Origin: Mesorhizobium sp. 113-3-3
GTDB taxonomy: Bacteria; Pseudomonadota; Alphaproteobacteria; Rhizobiales; Rhizobiaceae
DNA: 64,000 nucleotides
Direction: 5' to 3'
Assembly (NCBI RefSeq): GCF_016756495.1
Contig: NZ_AP023243.1
Location: 1,988,501-2,052,500, forward strand
In this document: positions 17,834-27,209 of the stretch, piece by piece
Numbering within the stretch: the first letter of the stretch is position 1
How the letters are laid out: each line of letters opens with the position of its first letter
The notes under the pieces: generated by a model
Seen by the model: only the letters and a program-made list of their open reading frames with translations
What the model was told of the DNA's origin: nothing
Database searches by the model: none
Program-made: the position numbers and the translations under genes

Positions 17834-20823
17834 GCGGCGCGTTCCGCATCCCGAGAGCCGGTCGCCTCAGCCAGGCCAGGACCGCGCGGTTCAGCTTCGA
17901 CGGCCAGTCCTATACCGGCATCGAGGGCGACACGCTGGCCTCCGCACTGCTTGCCAATGGCGTGCATCTGGTCGGCCGCTCGTTCAAGTACCACCGGCCA
18001 CGCGGCTTCCTGTCGGCCGGTGCGGAAGAGCCCAACGCGCTGGTGCAGATCGTGCGTGACGATGCGCGCAAAACGCCGAATGTGCGCGCCACCGTGCAGG
18101 AGCTCTATGATGGGCTCGCCGCCAATTCGCAGAACCGCTGGCCGTCTCTGTCCTTCGACGTCGGCGCGGTCAACGACATCGCATCGCCGATGTTCTCGGC
18201 CGGCTTCTACTACAAGACCTTCATGTGGCCGAAGGCGGCCTGGAAGAGCCTTTACGAGCCCAAGATCCGCGAAGCCGCCGGCCTTGGCGTTTCGCCCGAC
18301 AAGCCCGATCCCGACCACTATTCCTCGCGCTACGCGCATTGCGACGTGCTGGTGCTGGGCGGCGGCGCGGCCGGCCTCGCGGCGGCCCTGGCGGCGGCCG
18401 AGACCGGCGTGCGCGTCATCCTCGCCGACGAGCAGGCCGAATTCGGCGGCAGCCTGCGTTTCGAGACGGGTGCGAAGATCGATGGCCAGGACGGTTTCGT
18501 CTGGGCGCAAGCGGCAATCGCAAAGCTCGCCGCCATGGGCAATGTCCGTGTGCTGTCGCGCACAACTGCTTTTGGATATTACGCGCAGAATTTCGTCGGG
18601 CTGGTCGAGCGCGTCAGCGATCATTTGAAGGCTCCCGGGCATGATTTGCCGCGCGAGCGGCTGTGGCAGGTGCGCGCCAAGCGCGTGGTGCTGGCCTCCG
18701 GCGCCATCGAGCGCCATATGGTGTTCGCCAACAATGACCGGCCCGGCATCATGCTGGCGGGCGCGGCGCGCACCTTCCTCAATCATTATGGCGTGGCTGT
18801 CGGCAGGAATGTCGGTGTCTACACCGCCAATGATTCAGCCTATGCGGCTGCGATCGACCTGAAGAAGGCCGGCGTCAACATCGCGGCGATCGTCGATCTG
18901 CGCGACAACCCGACCGGGCCTGTGATCGATGAGGCACGGGCGCTCGGCATCGAGATCAATTTCGGCCGCGCGGTGATCCGCGCCGGCGGCAAATTGCGGG
19001 TATCGTCGATGACCGTGCAGCCGAAAAATGGTGGCGGCGAACGCACCATCGCGGTCGATGCGATCCTGATGTCGGCCGGCTGGACCCCTTCGGTGCATCT
19101 GTTCTCGCAGTCGCGCGGCAAGGTCGCCTTCAACGACGAGACCAAGCGCTTCGTGCCGGGCACCTATGCACAGGACTGCGTTTCGGTCGGCGCCTGCAAC
19201 GGCACGGACGGGCTGGCGGCGACGGTGGACGAAGCCTATGCGGCTGGCGCCAAGGCGGCCAAGGATGCCGGCGCCAAGACCGCCAAGGGTGTGAAGCCGA
19301 AGGTCGATGCATCGGAAAGCTGGTCGCGCGGCATGCTGGGTGCGGCGCCCGGCGCCGGGCCGGACACGACGGTCAAAGCGTTCGTCGATTTCCAGAACGA
19401 CGTCACCGCCAAGGACATCCGCCAGGCGGTGCATGAAGGCATGCGCTCGATCGAGCACGTCAAGCGCTTCACCACCAACGGCATGGCAACCGACCAGGGC
19501 AAGACCTCCAACATGCATGGCCTGGCGATTGCGGCGGAAACGCTGGGCAAGCCGATCCCCGAGGTCGGCCTGACCACCTTCCGCGCGCCCTACACGCCGG
19601 TCACCTTCGGGGCGATCGTCAGCCATGCGCGCGGGCCGCTGTTCGACCCAACGCGCAAGACGGCGACGCATCCCTGGGCCGAAGCGCAGGGTGCTGTGTT
19701 CGAGGATGTCGGGCAGTGGAAGCGCGCCTGGTATTTCCCGAAGGCCGGCGAGGACATGCATGCCGCGGTCGACCGCGAATGCGTCGCGGTCCGCACGACG
19801 GCCGGCCTGTTCGATGCCTCGACGCTCGGCAAGATCGAGGTGGTCGGGCCAGATGCGGCCAAGTTCATGGAGCTGCTCTACACCAATCCGTGGGAGAAGC
19901 TGGAGCCGGGCCGCTGCCGTTACGGCATCATGCTGCGCGAAGACGGCTTCATCTATGATGACGGCGTCGTCGGCAGGCTGGCGCCGGACCGTTTCCATGT
20001 GACGACGACGACGGGCGGCGCGCCGCGCGTCATGAACCACATGGAGGATTATCTCCAGACCGAGTTCCCGCATCTCAATGTCTGGCTGACCTCGATCACC
20101 GAACAGTGGGCTGTTATCGCGGTGCAAGGTCCCAAGTCGCGCGACATCATCGCGCCGCTGGTCGAAGGCATCGACATGTCGGATGAAGCGCTGCCGCATA
20201 TGTCGGTGCGCGAAGGCAAGATCTGCGGCGTGCCGACAAGGCTGTTCCGCATGTCGTTCACCGGCGAGCGCGGCTTTGAGGTCAACGTGCCGGCCGACTA
20301 TGGCCAGGCCGTCTGGGAAGCGCTGTGGGCCGAAGGCCAGAAGCATGGCGCCACCGCCTACGGCACGGAGTCCATGCACGTGCTGCGCGCCGAGAAGGGC
20401 TACATCATCGTCGGCCAGGACACGGACGGCACGGTGACGCCGAACGACGCCGGTCTCGACTGGGCGGTCGGCAAGAAGAAGACCGATTTCGTCGGCATCC
20501 GCGGCATGGCGCGACCGGACCTGGTGGCCAAGGGCCGCAAGCAACTGGTTGGCCTGAAAACCAAGGACCCGAAGGTGGTGCTGGAGGAGGGCGCGCAGAT
20601 CGTCGCGGATCCCAAGCAGGCGATCCCGATGAAGATGATCGGCCATGTCACCTCGAGCTACTGGTCGCAGAATTGCGGCCGTTCGATCGCACTGGCGCTG
20701 GTCGCCGGCGGCCGCGACCGGATGGGCGACACGCTCTACGTGCCGATGCCGGACGGGGTGATCGAAGTGGAGGTTACCGGCATGGTGTTCTTCGACGAGA
20801 CGGGAGGCCGCCTCAATGGCTAA
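17830..20823 (+). CDS. soxA: Sarcosine oxidase subunit alpha
   Basis: Large subunit of 997 residues. The N-terminus has a ferredoxin-like ligand-binding domain (RFSFDGQSYTGIEGDTL). Next comes an NAD-binding Rossmann domain with VLGGGAAGLAAALAAAETG near 175. The C-terminal third (about 610-990) is a folate-binding GcvT/DMGDH-type domain (HPWAEAQGAVFEDVGQWKR, GERGFEVNVP). The layout and length are as in known SoxA. The ATG at 17830 is coupled to soxD; the longer frame is only upstream read-through. It overlaps soxG by eight bases. Confidence 0.96.
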   Translation: MSGAFRIPRAGRLSQARTARFSFDGQSYTGIEGDTLASALLANGVHLVGRSFKYHRPRGFLSAGAEEPNALVQIVRDDARKTPNVRATVQELYDGLAANSQNRWPSLSFDVGAVNDIASPMFSAGFYYKTFMWPKAAWKSLYEPKIREAAGLGVSPDKPDPDHYSSRYAHCDVLVLGGGAAGLAAALAAAETGVRVILADEQAEFGGSLRFETGAKIDGQDGFVWAQAAIAKLAAMGNVRVLSRTTAFGYYAQNFVGLVERVSDHLKAPGHDLPRERLWQVRAKRVVLASGAIERHMVFANNDRPGIMLAGAARTFLNHYGVAVGRNVGVYTANDSAYAAAIDLKKAGVNIAAIVDLRDNPTGPVIDEARALGIEINFGRAVIRAGGKLRVSSMTVQPKNGGGERTIAVDAILMSAGWTPSVHLFSQSRGKVAFNDETKRFVPGTYAQDCVSVGACNGTDGLAATVDEAYAAGAKAAKDAGAKTAKGVKPKVDASESWSRGMLGAAPGAGPDTTVKAFVDFQNDVTAKDIRQAVHEGMRSIEHVKRFTTNGMATDQGKTSNMHGLAIAAETLGKPIPEVGLTTFRAPYTPVTFGAIVSHARGPLFDPTRKTATHPWAEAQGAVFEDVGQWKRAWYFPKAGEDMHAAVDRECVAVRTTAGLFDASTLGKIEVVGPDAAKFMELLYTNPWEKLEPGRCRYGIMLREDGFIYDDGVVGRLAPDRFHVTTTTGGAPRVMNHMEDYLQTEFPHLNVWLTSITEQWAVIAVQGPKSRDIIAPLVEGIDMSDEALPHMSVREGKICGVPTRLFRMSFTGERGFEVNVPADYGQAVWEALWAEGQKHGATAYGTESMHVLRAEKGYIIVGQDTDGTVTPNDAGLDWAVGKKKTDFVGIRGMARPDLVAKGRKQLVGLKTKDPKVVLEEGAQIVADPKQAIPMKMIGHVTSSYWSQNCGRSIALALVAGGRDRMGDTLYVPMPDGVIEVEVTGMVFFDETGGRLNG

Positions 20824-21400
20824 GGCTGCTGCAAAGAAGACGGCTGCGGCCGCATCGCCCTCGGTCGACCGCCGCCCGGCGCTGGCCGGCCGCGCCACAT
20901 CGGCGACCGGCGTGAAGGTTGAAGTGCTGCCGCCGGCCGAGCGCATCTCGCTGCGCGCCCCGGAAGCCTCGGTCGCGGCGCTGTCGAAAGCGCTTGGCCT
21001 GACCTTGCCGAAGAAGCCGAAGACGTCCGCGTCGAAGGGCGGGCGCACCGCTCTGTGGCTCGGCCCCGACGAGTGGCTTGTCATCGACGAGGTAGGCAAC
21101 GATCCGCTTGCCGATAGCGCAGGGGTCACCGCGCTGCATTCGGCGGTCGGCATTTCACACCGTAACATCGCGATCTCCGTCGCCGGTCCGGCGGCCGAAG
21201 CCACGGTCAATTCGGGCTGCCCGCAGGACCTGTCACTCGATGCCTTCCCGGTGGGCGCCGCTTCGCGCACCATCCTCGGCAAGGCCGAGATCGTGCTGTT
21301 GCGCACGGCCGCCGACACGTTCCGGGTCGAATGCTGGCGTTCCTTCTCGGACTATGTCTTTACTTTCCTGTCCGAGGGAGCCCGCGACGCGGCCGGCTGA
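20816..21400 (+). CDS. soxG: Sarcosine oxidase subunit gamma
   Basis: Gamma subunit of 194 residues, related to the GcvT fold, which closes the folate site of the complex. Recognisable segments are ALWLGPDEWLVID, DVSHRN-like VGISHRNIAISVAGP and the C-terminal FRVECWRSFSDYVFTFL. It overlaps soxA by eight bases. Unlike many loci, no glyA, folD or purU follows; the one-carbon genes must lie elsewhere. Confidence 0.94.
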   Translation: MAKAAAKKTAAAASPSVDRRPALAGRATSATGVKVEVLPPAERISLRAPEASVAALSKALGLTLPKKPKTSASKGGRTALWLGPDEWLVIDEVGNDPLADSAGVTALHSAVGISHRNIAISVAGPAAEATVNSGCPQDLSLDAFPVGAASRTILGKAEIVLLRTAADTFRVECWRSFSDYVFTFLSEGARDAAG

Positions 21401-21688
<288 letters not shown>

Positions 21689-21766
21689 TTTCCCGCAATT
21701 TTGGTCGAAAGGCATCTTTCCAAGGCATCGCCAGTTGAGATATTCAAAGCGCTTTGGAGAGGAAAA

Positions 21767-22552
21767 ATGCCGATAAAAGCTGTTGTCTGGGGCGAGAACG
21801 TCCATGAACAGACCAATGCCGCCGTGCGCGACCTCTATCCCTTGACCATGCATGGCACGATCGCGGCCGCGCTCAACCAGGACAAGGGCATCGAGGCGAC
21901 CACCACCACCTTGCAGGAGCCCGAGCACGGCCTGAGCGAGAAGCGCCTGGCCGCCACCGACGTGCTTTTGTGGTGGGGTCACGCCGCGCATGGCGAGGTC
22001 AAGGACGAGATCGTCGAGCGGGTGCAGAAGCGGGTCTGGGAAGGAATGGGGCTGATCGTGCTGCATTCCGGCCACTACTCGAAGATCTTCAAGCGGCTGA
22101 TGGGCACGCCCTGTTCGCTGAAATGGCGCGAGGCGGGCGAGCGCGAGCGCGTCTGGGCGATCAACCGTGGCCACCCGATCGCGCAAGGCATCGGCGAATG
22201 CCTGGAGATCGGCGAGACGGAGATGTATGGCGAGCCGTTCGCGGTGCCGGAGCCGATGGAGACGGTGTTTGTCTCCTGGTATGAGGGCGGCGAGGTGTTC
22301 CGCTCGGGGCTGACCTACCAGCGCGGCGCGGGCCGCATCTTCTATTTCTCGCCCGGCCACGAAACCTATCCGATCTATCACAATGAAGGCGTGCAGCAGG
22401 TGCTGCGCAATGCCGTGCACTGGGCGCACAACCCGGCGCCCGCATGGTCGGGCATCACCAATGCGCCGAACGTGCCGACGGACAAGGCCAAGGAGAAGAT
22501 CGTGCAGAAGGGCCTGCGGCTGCATGCCGACGGCGACAAGGGGTTGAGTTGA
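21767..22552 (+). CDS. ThuA-like domain protein
   Basis: Protein of 261 residues with the ThuA (trehalose utilisation-type) fold, related to class I glutamine amidotransferases but without the catalytic cysteine triad. Segments [41 protein letters not shown] and the late [14 protein letters not shown] are typical. GGAGAGG precedes the ATG. It is followed 16 bases on by a Gfo/Idh/MocA dehydrogenase, the same pair as thuA-thuB. Here there is no linked sugar transporter, so trehalose or another disaccharide is only one possible substrate. Confidence 0.88.
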   Translation: MPIKAVVWGENVHEQTNAAVRDLYPLTMHGTIAAALNQDKGIEATTTTLQEPEHGLSEKRLAATDVLLWWGHAAHGEVKDEIVERVQKRVWEGMGLIVLHSGHYSKIFKRLMGTPCSLKWREAGERERVWAINRGHPIAQGIGECLEIGETEMYGEPFAVPEPMETVFVSWYEGGEVFRSGLTYQRGAGRIFYFSPGHETYPIYHNEGVQQVLRNAVHWAHNPAPAWSGITNAPNVPTDKAKEKIVQKGLRLHADGDKGLS

Positions 22553-22568
22553 TGGGGGACCTGATCTG

Positions 22569-23618
22569 ATGCATCGCCTGCTCCTGCTCGGCACCGGCTG
22601 GATCGCCGGACATCATATCGAAGAGTTCGCAAAGGTCCCCGGCTGCAGTATCGTCGCCTGTGTCGATCAACTGCCCGGCCGCGCGGCGGCGTTTGCTGCT
22701 GCCAACGAAATCGGTGCTTCTTTCGAGAGCCTTGAAGCGGCGATCGCCTGGGGCGATTTCGACGCCGCCATCAATGCGACCCCGGACGGCGTGCACAAGG
22801 CGACGACGCTGGCGCTGCTTGCCGCAGGAAAACATGTCTTTTGCGAAAAGCCGCTGGCGCCGAACCATGCCGATGCGCTTGCCATGACCGAAGCGGCCGA
22901 GGCCGCCGGCCTCGTCAACATGGTCAATCTCACCTACCGCAATTCACCGGCGATCCAGGAGGCACGGCGTCTGGTGCTGGCGGGCGCGATCGGCGAATTG
23001 CGCCATGTCGAGGCGAGCTACAAGCAGAGCTGGCTGGTCAGCAAGTCCTGGGGTGACTGGCGCGTCGAGGACAAATGGCTGTGGCGCCTGTCGAGCCGGC
23101 ACGGGTCGACCGGCGTGCTGGGCGATGTCGGCATCCACATCCTGGATTTCGCCACCTATGGCGCGGCCCAGGACATTGTCAGCCTGCATGCCGATCTGGT
23201 GACGTTTCCGAAGGCCGAGGGCGACCGGATCGGCGACTATGTGCTCGACGCCAATGACAGTGTGGCAATGACGGCGCGGCTTGCTTCTGGCGCGCTGGGG
23301 ACGATCATGGCGAGCCGCTACACGACCGGCCATGGCAATGACCTGTCGCTGACGCTGCATGGCACCAAGGGAGCGCTCAAGGTCGAGACCGACGGCAAGG
23401 CGGCGCGGCTGTCGGCGTGCCTGGGCGAAGACGTGGATGTCCAGCTCTGGCGAGAGCTGGGCCTGCCGGACGTCAAGCGCAATGCCCGGCGTTTTGTCGA
23501 CGCGCTGGATGCCGGGCAGAACGGCGATCCGTCCTTCCGGCGCGCCGCCGACATGCAGAAGCTGATCGACGCCGCCTTCGAGAGTTCGGCGGCCAGGCTG
23601 CCGGTTACGCTCGGCTGA
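22569..23618 (+). CDS. Gfo/Idh/MocA-family sugar dehydrogenase
   Basis: NAD(P)-dependent oxidoreductase of 349 residues. The Rossmann motif LLGTGWIAGHHIEEF is at the N-terminus. HVFCEKPLAPNHADAL near residue 90 carries the EKP signature lysine. The C-terminal alpha/beta domain begins NMVNLTYRNSPAIQEA. It pairs with the ThuA-like gene just upstream, and the two probably act on the same sugar or cyclitol. The gene ends 9 bases before a hairpin. Confidence 0.9.
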   Translation: MHRLLLLGTGWIAGHHIEEFAKVPGCSIVACVDQLPGRAAAFAAANEIGASFESLEAAIAWGDFDAAINATPDGVHKATTLALLAAGKHVFCEKPLAPNHADALAMTEAAEAAGLVNMVNLTYRNSPAIQEARRLVLAGAIGELRHVEASYKQSWLVSKSWGDWRVEDKWLWRLSSRHGSTGVLGDVGIHILDFATYGAAQDIVSLHADLVTFPKAEGDRIGDYVLDANDSVAMTARLASGALGTIMASRYTTGHGNDLSLTLHGTKGALKVETDGKAARLSACLGEDVDVQLWRELGLPDVKRNARRFVDALDAGQNGDPSFRRAADMQKLIDAAFESSAARLPVTLG

Positions 23619-23626
23619 CATACGCG

Positions 23627-23648
23627 CCTGGCCGGCTTGTGCCGGCCA
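23627..23648. terminator. Hairpin between convergent genes
   Basis: A perfect 9-bp stem, CTGGCCGGC and GCCGGCCAG, closes a TTGT loop just after the Gfo/Idh/MocA stop and before the end of the convergent secreted-protein gene. No T-run follows on either strand. It may serve as a shared 3' end for both genes. Confidence 0.55.
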
Positions 23649-23668
23649 GAAGAACTTCCAAGTCGATA

Positions 23669-23917
23669 TTAGAACGCGCTCGGCACGATCCAGGGATTGA
23701 TGCTGATGCCGAGGCGCGGGCCCTTGCCTTCAGCGGTGTTTTCCGTGGCGCTCTTCTTCTCGACCGAGCCGGTCGAGGCGCAATCCAGCTTCACATTGGT
23801 CTTGGTGTCGACGCAGGTCGCGGCCGGCAGGTGCTTGACCGGGTGGGTGGTGTTGGCGGCGAAGGCCGAGCCGGAAAGGGCCAGAACGGCGGCGAGGGTG
23901 AGGAGGGTCTTTTTCAT
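23669..23917 (-). CDS. Small secreted hypothetical protein (82 aa)
   Basis: Exported protein of 82 residues. The signal peptide is MKKTLLTLAAVLALSGSAFA (cut after residue 20). The mature part has two cysteines (AATCVDTKTNVKLDCASTG), probably a disulfide hairpin, then a charged KKSATENTAEGKGPRLG and a hydrophobic end. I do not recognise the family. Its promoter region carries three CGTAC-type palindromes that may be bound by the TetR protein encoded upstream, so its expression is probably tightly repressed. Confidence 0.75.
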   Translation of the reverse strand: MKKTLLTLAAVLALSGSAFAANTTHPVKHLPAATCVDTKTNVKLDCASTGSVEKKSATENTAEGKGPRLGISINPWIVPSAF

Positions 23918-23951
23918 TGTGAGTCTCCGCTTTCGACGGTTGAATTTCTTC

Positions 23952-24023
23952 CGTACATGTACGGTGCCGCGTACAGATACGTCCGCCAATCGCGAAGTTC
24001 AAGTCAAGATCGTACGCGTACGA
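23952..24023 (-). promoter_or_regulatory. Promoter with three 12-bp palindromes
   Basis: Three related 12-mers occur: CGTACATGTACG (23952-23963, perfect palindrome), CGTACAGATACG (23970-23981) and CGTACGCGTACG (24012-24023, perfect palindrome), spaced 18 and 42 bases. On the minus strand TTGAAC and TATCTG, 17 bases apart, form a candidate promoter, and the middle 12-mer covers that -10. This is the expected layout of a repressor-controlled promoter for the secreted protein. Confidence 0.6.
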
Positions 24024-24105
24024 TAAATTTTCTGTTAACCAAGAATTTGCCCTCGGGCTGGTTCGGAAGGGCGGCGAGGAAGCGTGGAAACGAAGGAGAT
24101 GTCGT

Positions 24106-24750
24106 TCAGCAGTTGACCGGTGTGTCGGTCAATGGCGGCACATTCTGCGTGCTGAGTGCGGCCAGTTGGAAATCGCACATGCGTTTCACGAAAGCATGCG
24201 GGTCGCCGAAGGGGTAGAAGGGAAAGGTGATCAGCAGCGAGATCGTGCCGTGGCCGACCGCCCACAGCATCGTGGCGATGGCGCGCGGATCGCCTTGCAG
24301 TTTTCCGGCGGCGACGCAGGCTTCGACCCGCGTGATCAGTGCCTTCATCGCCGGGTTGGCCTCGTGCATTTCTTGAAAACTGCGACCTTCCGGCGGCCGC
24401 GTCTTTTCGGTCATGAAAACGGTGCGGTACTCATTGGGATTGCCGAGGCCGAAGGCGGCATATTCGGTCATCACGGCCTGCAAGGCCTCGATCGGATCGT
24501 CGGACGGATGCTCCTCGATGCGGCGGGCAAGCGTTTCGAAGGCGTCTTCGGCCAGCGCGAAAAGGATGTCCTGTTTGTCGGCGAAGTAGGAATAGACCGA
24601 CATCGGCGCATAGCCGACCCGCTTGGCCAGTTTGCGGATGGTCAGGCCCTCATAGCCTTCTTCCTGGACGAGCTTGTGCGCGGCCGCGACCAGCTCGGAA
24701 CGCAGTTCGGCCTTCTGTTTTTCGCGGCGTTTCTGGACGCTCAGCGGCAA
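24106..24750 (-). CDS. TetR/AcrR-family transcriptional repressor
   Basis: Regulator of about 214 residues. The N-terminal helix-turn-helix is clear: AAHKLVQEEGYEGLTIRKLA, then KRVGYAPMSVYSYFADKQDI. The C-terminal ligand domain ends with an all-helical segment (HGTISLLITFPFYPFG). The open frame reaches 24849, but that part would lie upstream of the apparent promoter at 24797-24824. The TTG at 24750 with GAAAGG upstream is therefore the likely start. It follows the acyl-CoA cluster on the same strand but seems to have its own promoter. Confidence 0.85.
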   Translation of the reverse strand: MPLSVQKRREKQKAELRSELVAAAHKLVQEEGYEGLTIRKLAKRVGYAPMSVYSYFADKQDILFALAEDAFETLARRIEEHPSDDPIEALQAVMTEYAAFGLGNPNEYRTVFMTEKTRPPEGRSFQEMHEANPAMKALITRVEACVAAGKLQGDPRAIATMLWAVGHGTISLLITFPFYPFGDPHAFVKRMCDFQLAALSTQNVPPLTDTPVNC

Positions 24751-24796
24751 GCCCGGTGCCTTTCGGTGGTGTCTGGGGCAGTTGTATCTGGCTAAA

Positions 24797-24824
24797 CTAT
24801 ATACACTGTACGGAAACGGACAAG
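24797..24824 (-). promoter_or_regulatory. tetR promoter with operator-like dyad
   Basis: On the minus strand TTGTCC and TATAGT, 16 bases apart, form a candidate promoter. The spacer contains CCGTACAGTGTATA, whose core TACAGTGTA is a dyad sharing the CGTACA half-site with the sites at 23952-24023. This suggests autoregulation by the TetR protein. Confidence 0.5.
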
Positions 24825-24864
24825 GCCACGGGAAGTTCCCAAACGGCATGGTAGGATCGCGGTG

Positions 24865-25641
24865 TCAGATCGCTCCGACGCCGCCGTCTATGGCCAGCGC
24901 ATGACCGGTCATGAAGGAGTTGGCCGGGTCGGCGGCAAACAGGACGGCGGCGATGATTTCGTCGACTTCCGCCACGCGTTTCATAGGCACGCCGCGTGTC
25001 AGTTCGGTCAACGCCTCCGCCTCCGGCGCACCGGAGGCGCGCACGAAGCTGTCCACCATTGCCGTCCTGGTGTGGGCCGGGCAGACGGCGTTGATGCGCA
25101 CACCCTTGGTTGCATATTCGGCGGCCGCCGATTTGGTCAGCCCGACGACGCCATGCTTGGCGGCGGCATAGACCGAAAGTTTCGGCGCCCCGACCAGTCC
25201 GGCAACCGAGGCGATGTTGACGATGGCGCCGCCCCTGGCCGCAGCCTTGAACTGCCGCTCCATCTGCGGGATCTGGTGCTTCATGGCGTAGAAGACGCCA
25301 AGCAGGTCGATCTCCAGCACGCGGCGGGCCTCATCCGACGGAACCTGCGGCAGGCGCACGAAACTCTGGACGATGCCGGCATTGTTGACGGCGACATCCA
25401 GCCGGCCGAATCTTTCGACCGCCAGCCTGACCAGATCCTCGGACAGTTGCTCGTCCGCCACGTTGCCGGCGAGGATCGCCGTTTCGGCGGGCAAGGTTTC
25501 AGCAAGATCGGCGAGCGCCTTTTCGTCGATGTCCGATAGGACCAGCCGCGCGCCCTCGGCGGCAAAGCCTTTCGCGGCGCCACGGCCGAGGCCGCCGGCG
25601 GCACCCGTGATCAGCACCGTTGCTCCGTCAAAGCGGCCCAT
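24865..25641 (-). CDS. SDR-family dehydrogenase of the acyl-CoA cluster
   Basis: Classical short-chain dehydrogenase of 258 residues: TGAAGGLGRGAAKGFA at the N-terminus, NNAGIV near 89, the Ser in NIASVAGLVGA and the YAAAKHGVVG catalytic Tyr/Lys. It ends SFMTGHALAIDGGVGAI. The start has GGGAG upstream. It lies 12 bases after the APH-fold kinase gene on the same strand, so it is probably cotranscribed. A role in oxidising a hydroxyacyl-CoA intermediate fits the context but is an inference. Confidence 0.88.
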   Translation of the reverse strand: MGRFDGATVLITGAAGGLGRGAAKGFAAEGARLVLSDIDEKALADLAETLPAETAILAGNVADEQLSEDLVRLAVERFGRLDVAVNNAGIVQSFVRLPQVPSDEARRVLEIDLLGVFYAMKHQIPQMERQFKAAARGGAIVNIASVAGLVGAPKLSVYAAAKHGVVGLTKSAAAEYATKGVRINAVCPAHTRTAMVDSFVRASGAPEAEALTELTRGVPMKRVAEVDEIIAAVLFAADPANSFMTGHALAIDGGVGAI

Positions 25642-25653
25642 CCCGTCTCCCCA

Positions 25654-26688
25654 TCAATTCTGCTTTTCGATCAGTCTGGCGGCGAGATGCGAAAGCAGCT
25701 TCACCGCCTCGCCATAGGTCCTGGCCTTCTCGGGATTGGAGGCATTGCCGTCCAGCGCGCGCTTGTAGACACCCTGACAGATCGCCGCCAGGCGGAAGAA
25801 GGAGAAGGCAAGGAAGAAGGTCCAGTTGCCGATGCCGGTGAGTCCGCGCCGCCGGCAATAGGCGGCGACATAGTCTTCTTCCGAGGGCAGGCCGAGCGCG
25901 GCGCGGTCGATGCCGCCCAGGCCGCGAAAGCCCGAGGCATGCGGCAGGCGCCATTGCATGCATTGGTAGGCGATGTCGGCAAAGGGGTGGCCTGATGTCG
26001 ACAACTCCCAGTCGAGCACCGCGATGACCCTTGGCTGGTCCGGCGCGAAGATCAGATTGTCCAGCCGGTAGTCGCCATGCACCAGCGATATCAGGCCGTC
26101 ATCGGCCGGCATGTGCGTTTCCAGCCAGGCGATCAGTTGATCCATGTCGGCAATGGTGCCGGTTTCCGAGGCGCGGTACTGGCTGGTCCAGCGCGCCAGC
26201 TGCCGTTCGAAATAACTGCCCGGCCGACCGAAATCGCCGAGACCCACGGCGTCGACATCGACATCGTGCAGCGCCGCGAGCGTGCCGTTCATGGCGTCAT
26301 AGATGGCGGCGCGCTCGGCATTGTCGCGTGCCTCGGGCAGAACCGGATCCCAGAAGATGCGGCCGTCGAGGAAATCCATTACGTAGAACATGCGGCCGAT
26401 CGGCGAGTCCTCCGCCGACAGATGCAGCATTTTGGGGACCGGCACGGCGGTGCCGGCAAGCGCCTTCATCACGCGGAATTCGCGATCGACCTGATGCGCC
26501 GATTTCAGCAATTGCCCCGGCGGCTTGGCGCGCAGCACGTAACGGCCGCTGGCCGCGGTGATGAGATAGGTCGGGTTGGACTGGCCGGATTTGAATTTTT
26601 CTATCGAAACAAGCCCGGAAAAGCCGGGGATTTCCGCCTCGAGGTAAGGCGCGAGCGCTGCCTGGTCGAGCGCGTTGGGGTCGTTCAT
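25654..26688 (-). CDS. APH-fold kinase, ACAD10/11 N-domain type
   Basis: Aminoglycoside-phosphotransferase-fold protein of 344 residues. It closely resembles the kinase half of animal ACAD10/11 and the bacterial LvaA type, which phosphorylate the 4-hydroxyl of hydroxyacyl-CoA. Seen: GQSNPTYLI loop (35-43), YVLRAKPPG (50-58), KSAHQVDREFRVMKAL (62-77), catalytic HGDYRLDN (204-211, Asp206 and Asn211) and the metal ligand Asp226 in VLDWELS. All kinase residues look intact. It overlaps the MaoC gene by four bases (ATGA). The substrate is inferred, not shown. Confidence 0.88.
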   Translation of the reverse strand: MNDPNALDQAALAPYLEAEIPGFSGLVSIEKFKSGQSNPTYLITAASGRYVLRAKPPGQLLKSAHQVDREFRVMKALAGTAVPVPKMLHLSAEDSPIGRMFYVMDFLDGRIFWDPVLPEARDNAERAAIYDAMNGTLAALHDVDVDAVGLGDFGRPGSYFERQLARWTSQYRASETGTIADMDQLIAWLETHMPADDGLISLVHGDYRLDNLIFAPDQPRVIAVLDWELSTSGHPFADIAYQCMQWRLPHASGFRGLGGIDRAALGLPSEEDYVAAYCRRRGLTGIGNWTFFLAFSFFRLAAICQGVYKRALDGNASNPEKARTYGEAVKLLSHLAARLIEKQN

Positions 26689-27170
26689 GCGGTCTCGGGC
26701 TGGCGTTCGATCAGCGTCAGCGTCAGCCAGCGGGCGGTCAGCGCCGGTTTCTTCGAGCCCTCGATCTCGATCGTCACGTCGTGCGCCGTCTGCACCCAGC
26801 CCGATGGTCTCACCTTGACGTCGGCCAGCACGAAACGAGTGCGGATGCGCGCGCCGGTCTTCACCGGCGCCAGGAAACGCAGCGAATCGAAGCCGTGGTT
26901 GACGCCCATCTTGCCGTTTTCCAGCGGCGGCATGGTCTCGAACGTCATTGCCGAGAGCAGCGACAGCGACAGGAAGCCATGCGCGATGGTGCCGCCGAAC
27001 GGCGTCTCGCGCTTGGCCCGCTCGGGGTCGCAGTGGATGAACTGGTGGTCGTCGGTGGCGTCGGCGAACTGGTCGATCATGCGCTGCGTCACCACCCGCC
27101 ACGGCGACACGCCAACTTCCTTGCCGACACTGGCCAGAAGCACATCGAGACTGATCGGTTCCACGCTCAT
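26685..27170 (-). CDS. MaoC-like enoyl-CoA hydratase
   Basis: Hot-dog-fold hydratase of 161 residues. The (R)-specific hydratase motif is present: the DATDDHQFIH Asp/His dyad, then PFGGTIAHGFLSLSLL. It probably hydrates or dehydrates an enoyl/3-hydroxyacyl-CoA. It lies between an SDR (39 bases upstream) and the kinase (4-base overlap), so the three proteins probably act on the same acyl-CoA chain. Confidence 0.9.
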   Translation of the reverse strand: MSVEPISLDVLLASVGKEVGVSPWRVVTQRMIDQFADATDDHQFIHCDPERAKRETPFGGTIAHGFLSLSLLSAMTFETMPPLENGKMGVNHGFDSLRFLAPVKTGARIRTRFVLADVKVRPSGWVQTAHDVTIEIEGSKKPALTARWLTLTLIERQPETA

Positions 27171-27209
27171 GTCCTCCAGTTCACCTCCGGCTTCTACGGC
27201 CGGAAAATG

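Noticed and set aside
18835..21318. 827-residue open frame antisense to soxA/soxG
   Set aside because: It carries no recognisable motifs, while soxA and soxG on the other strand are certain.
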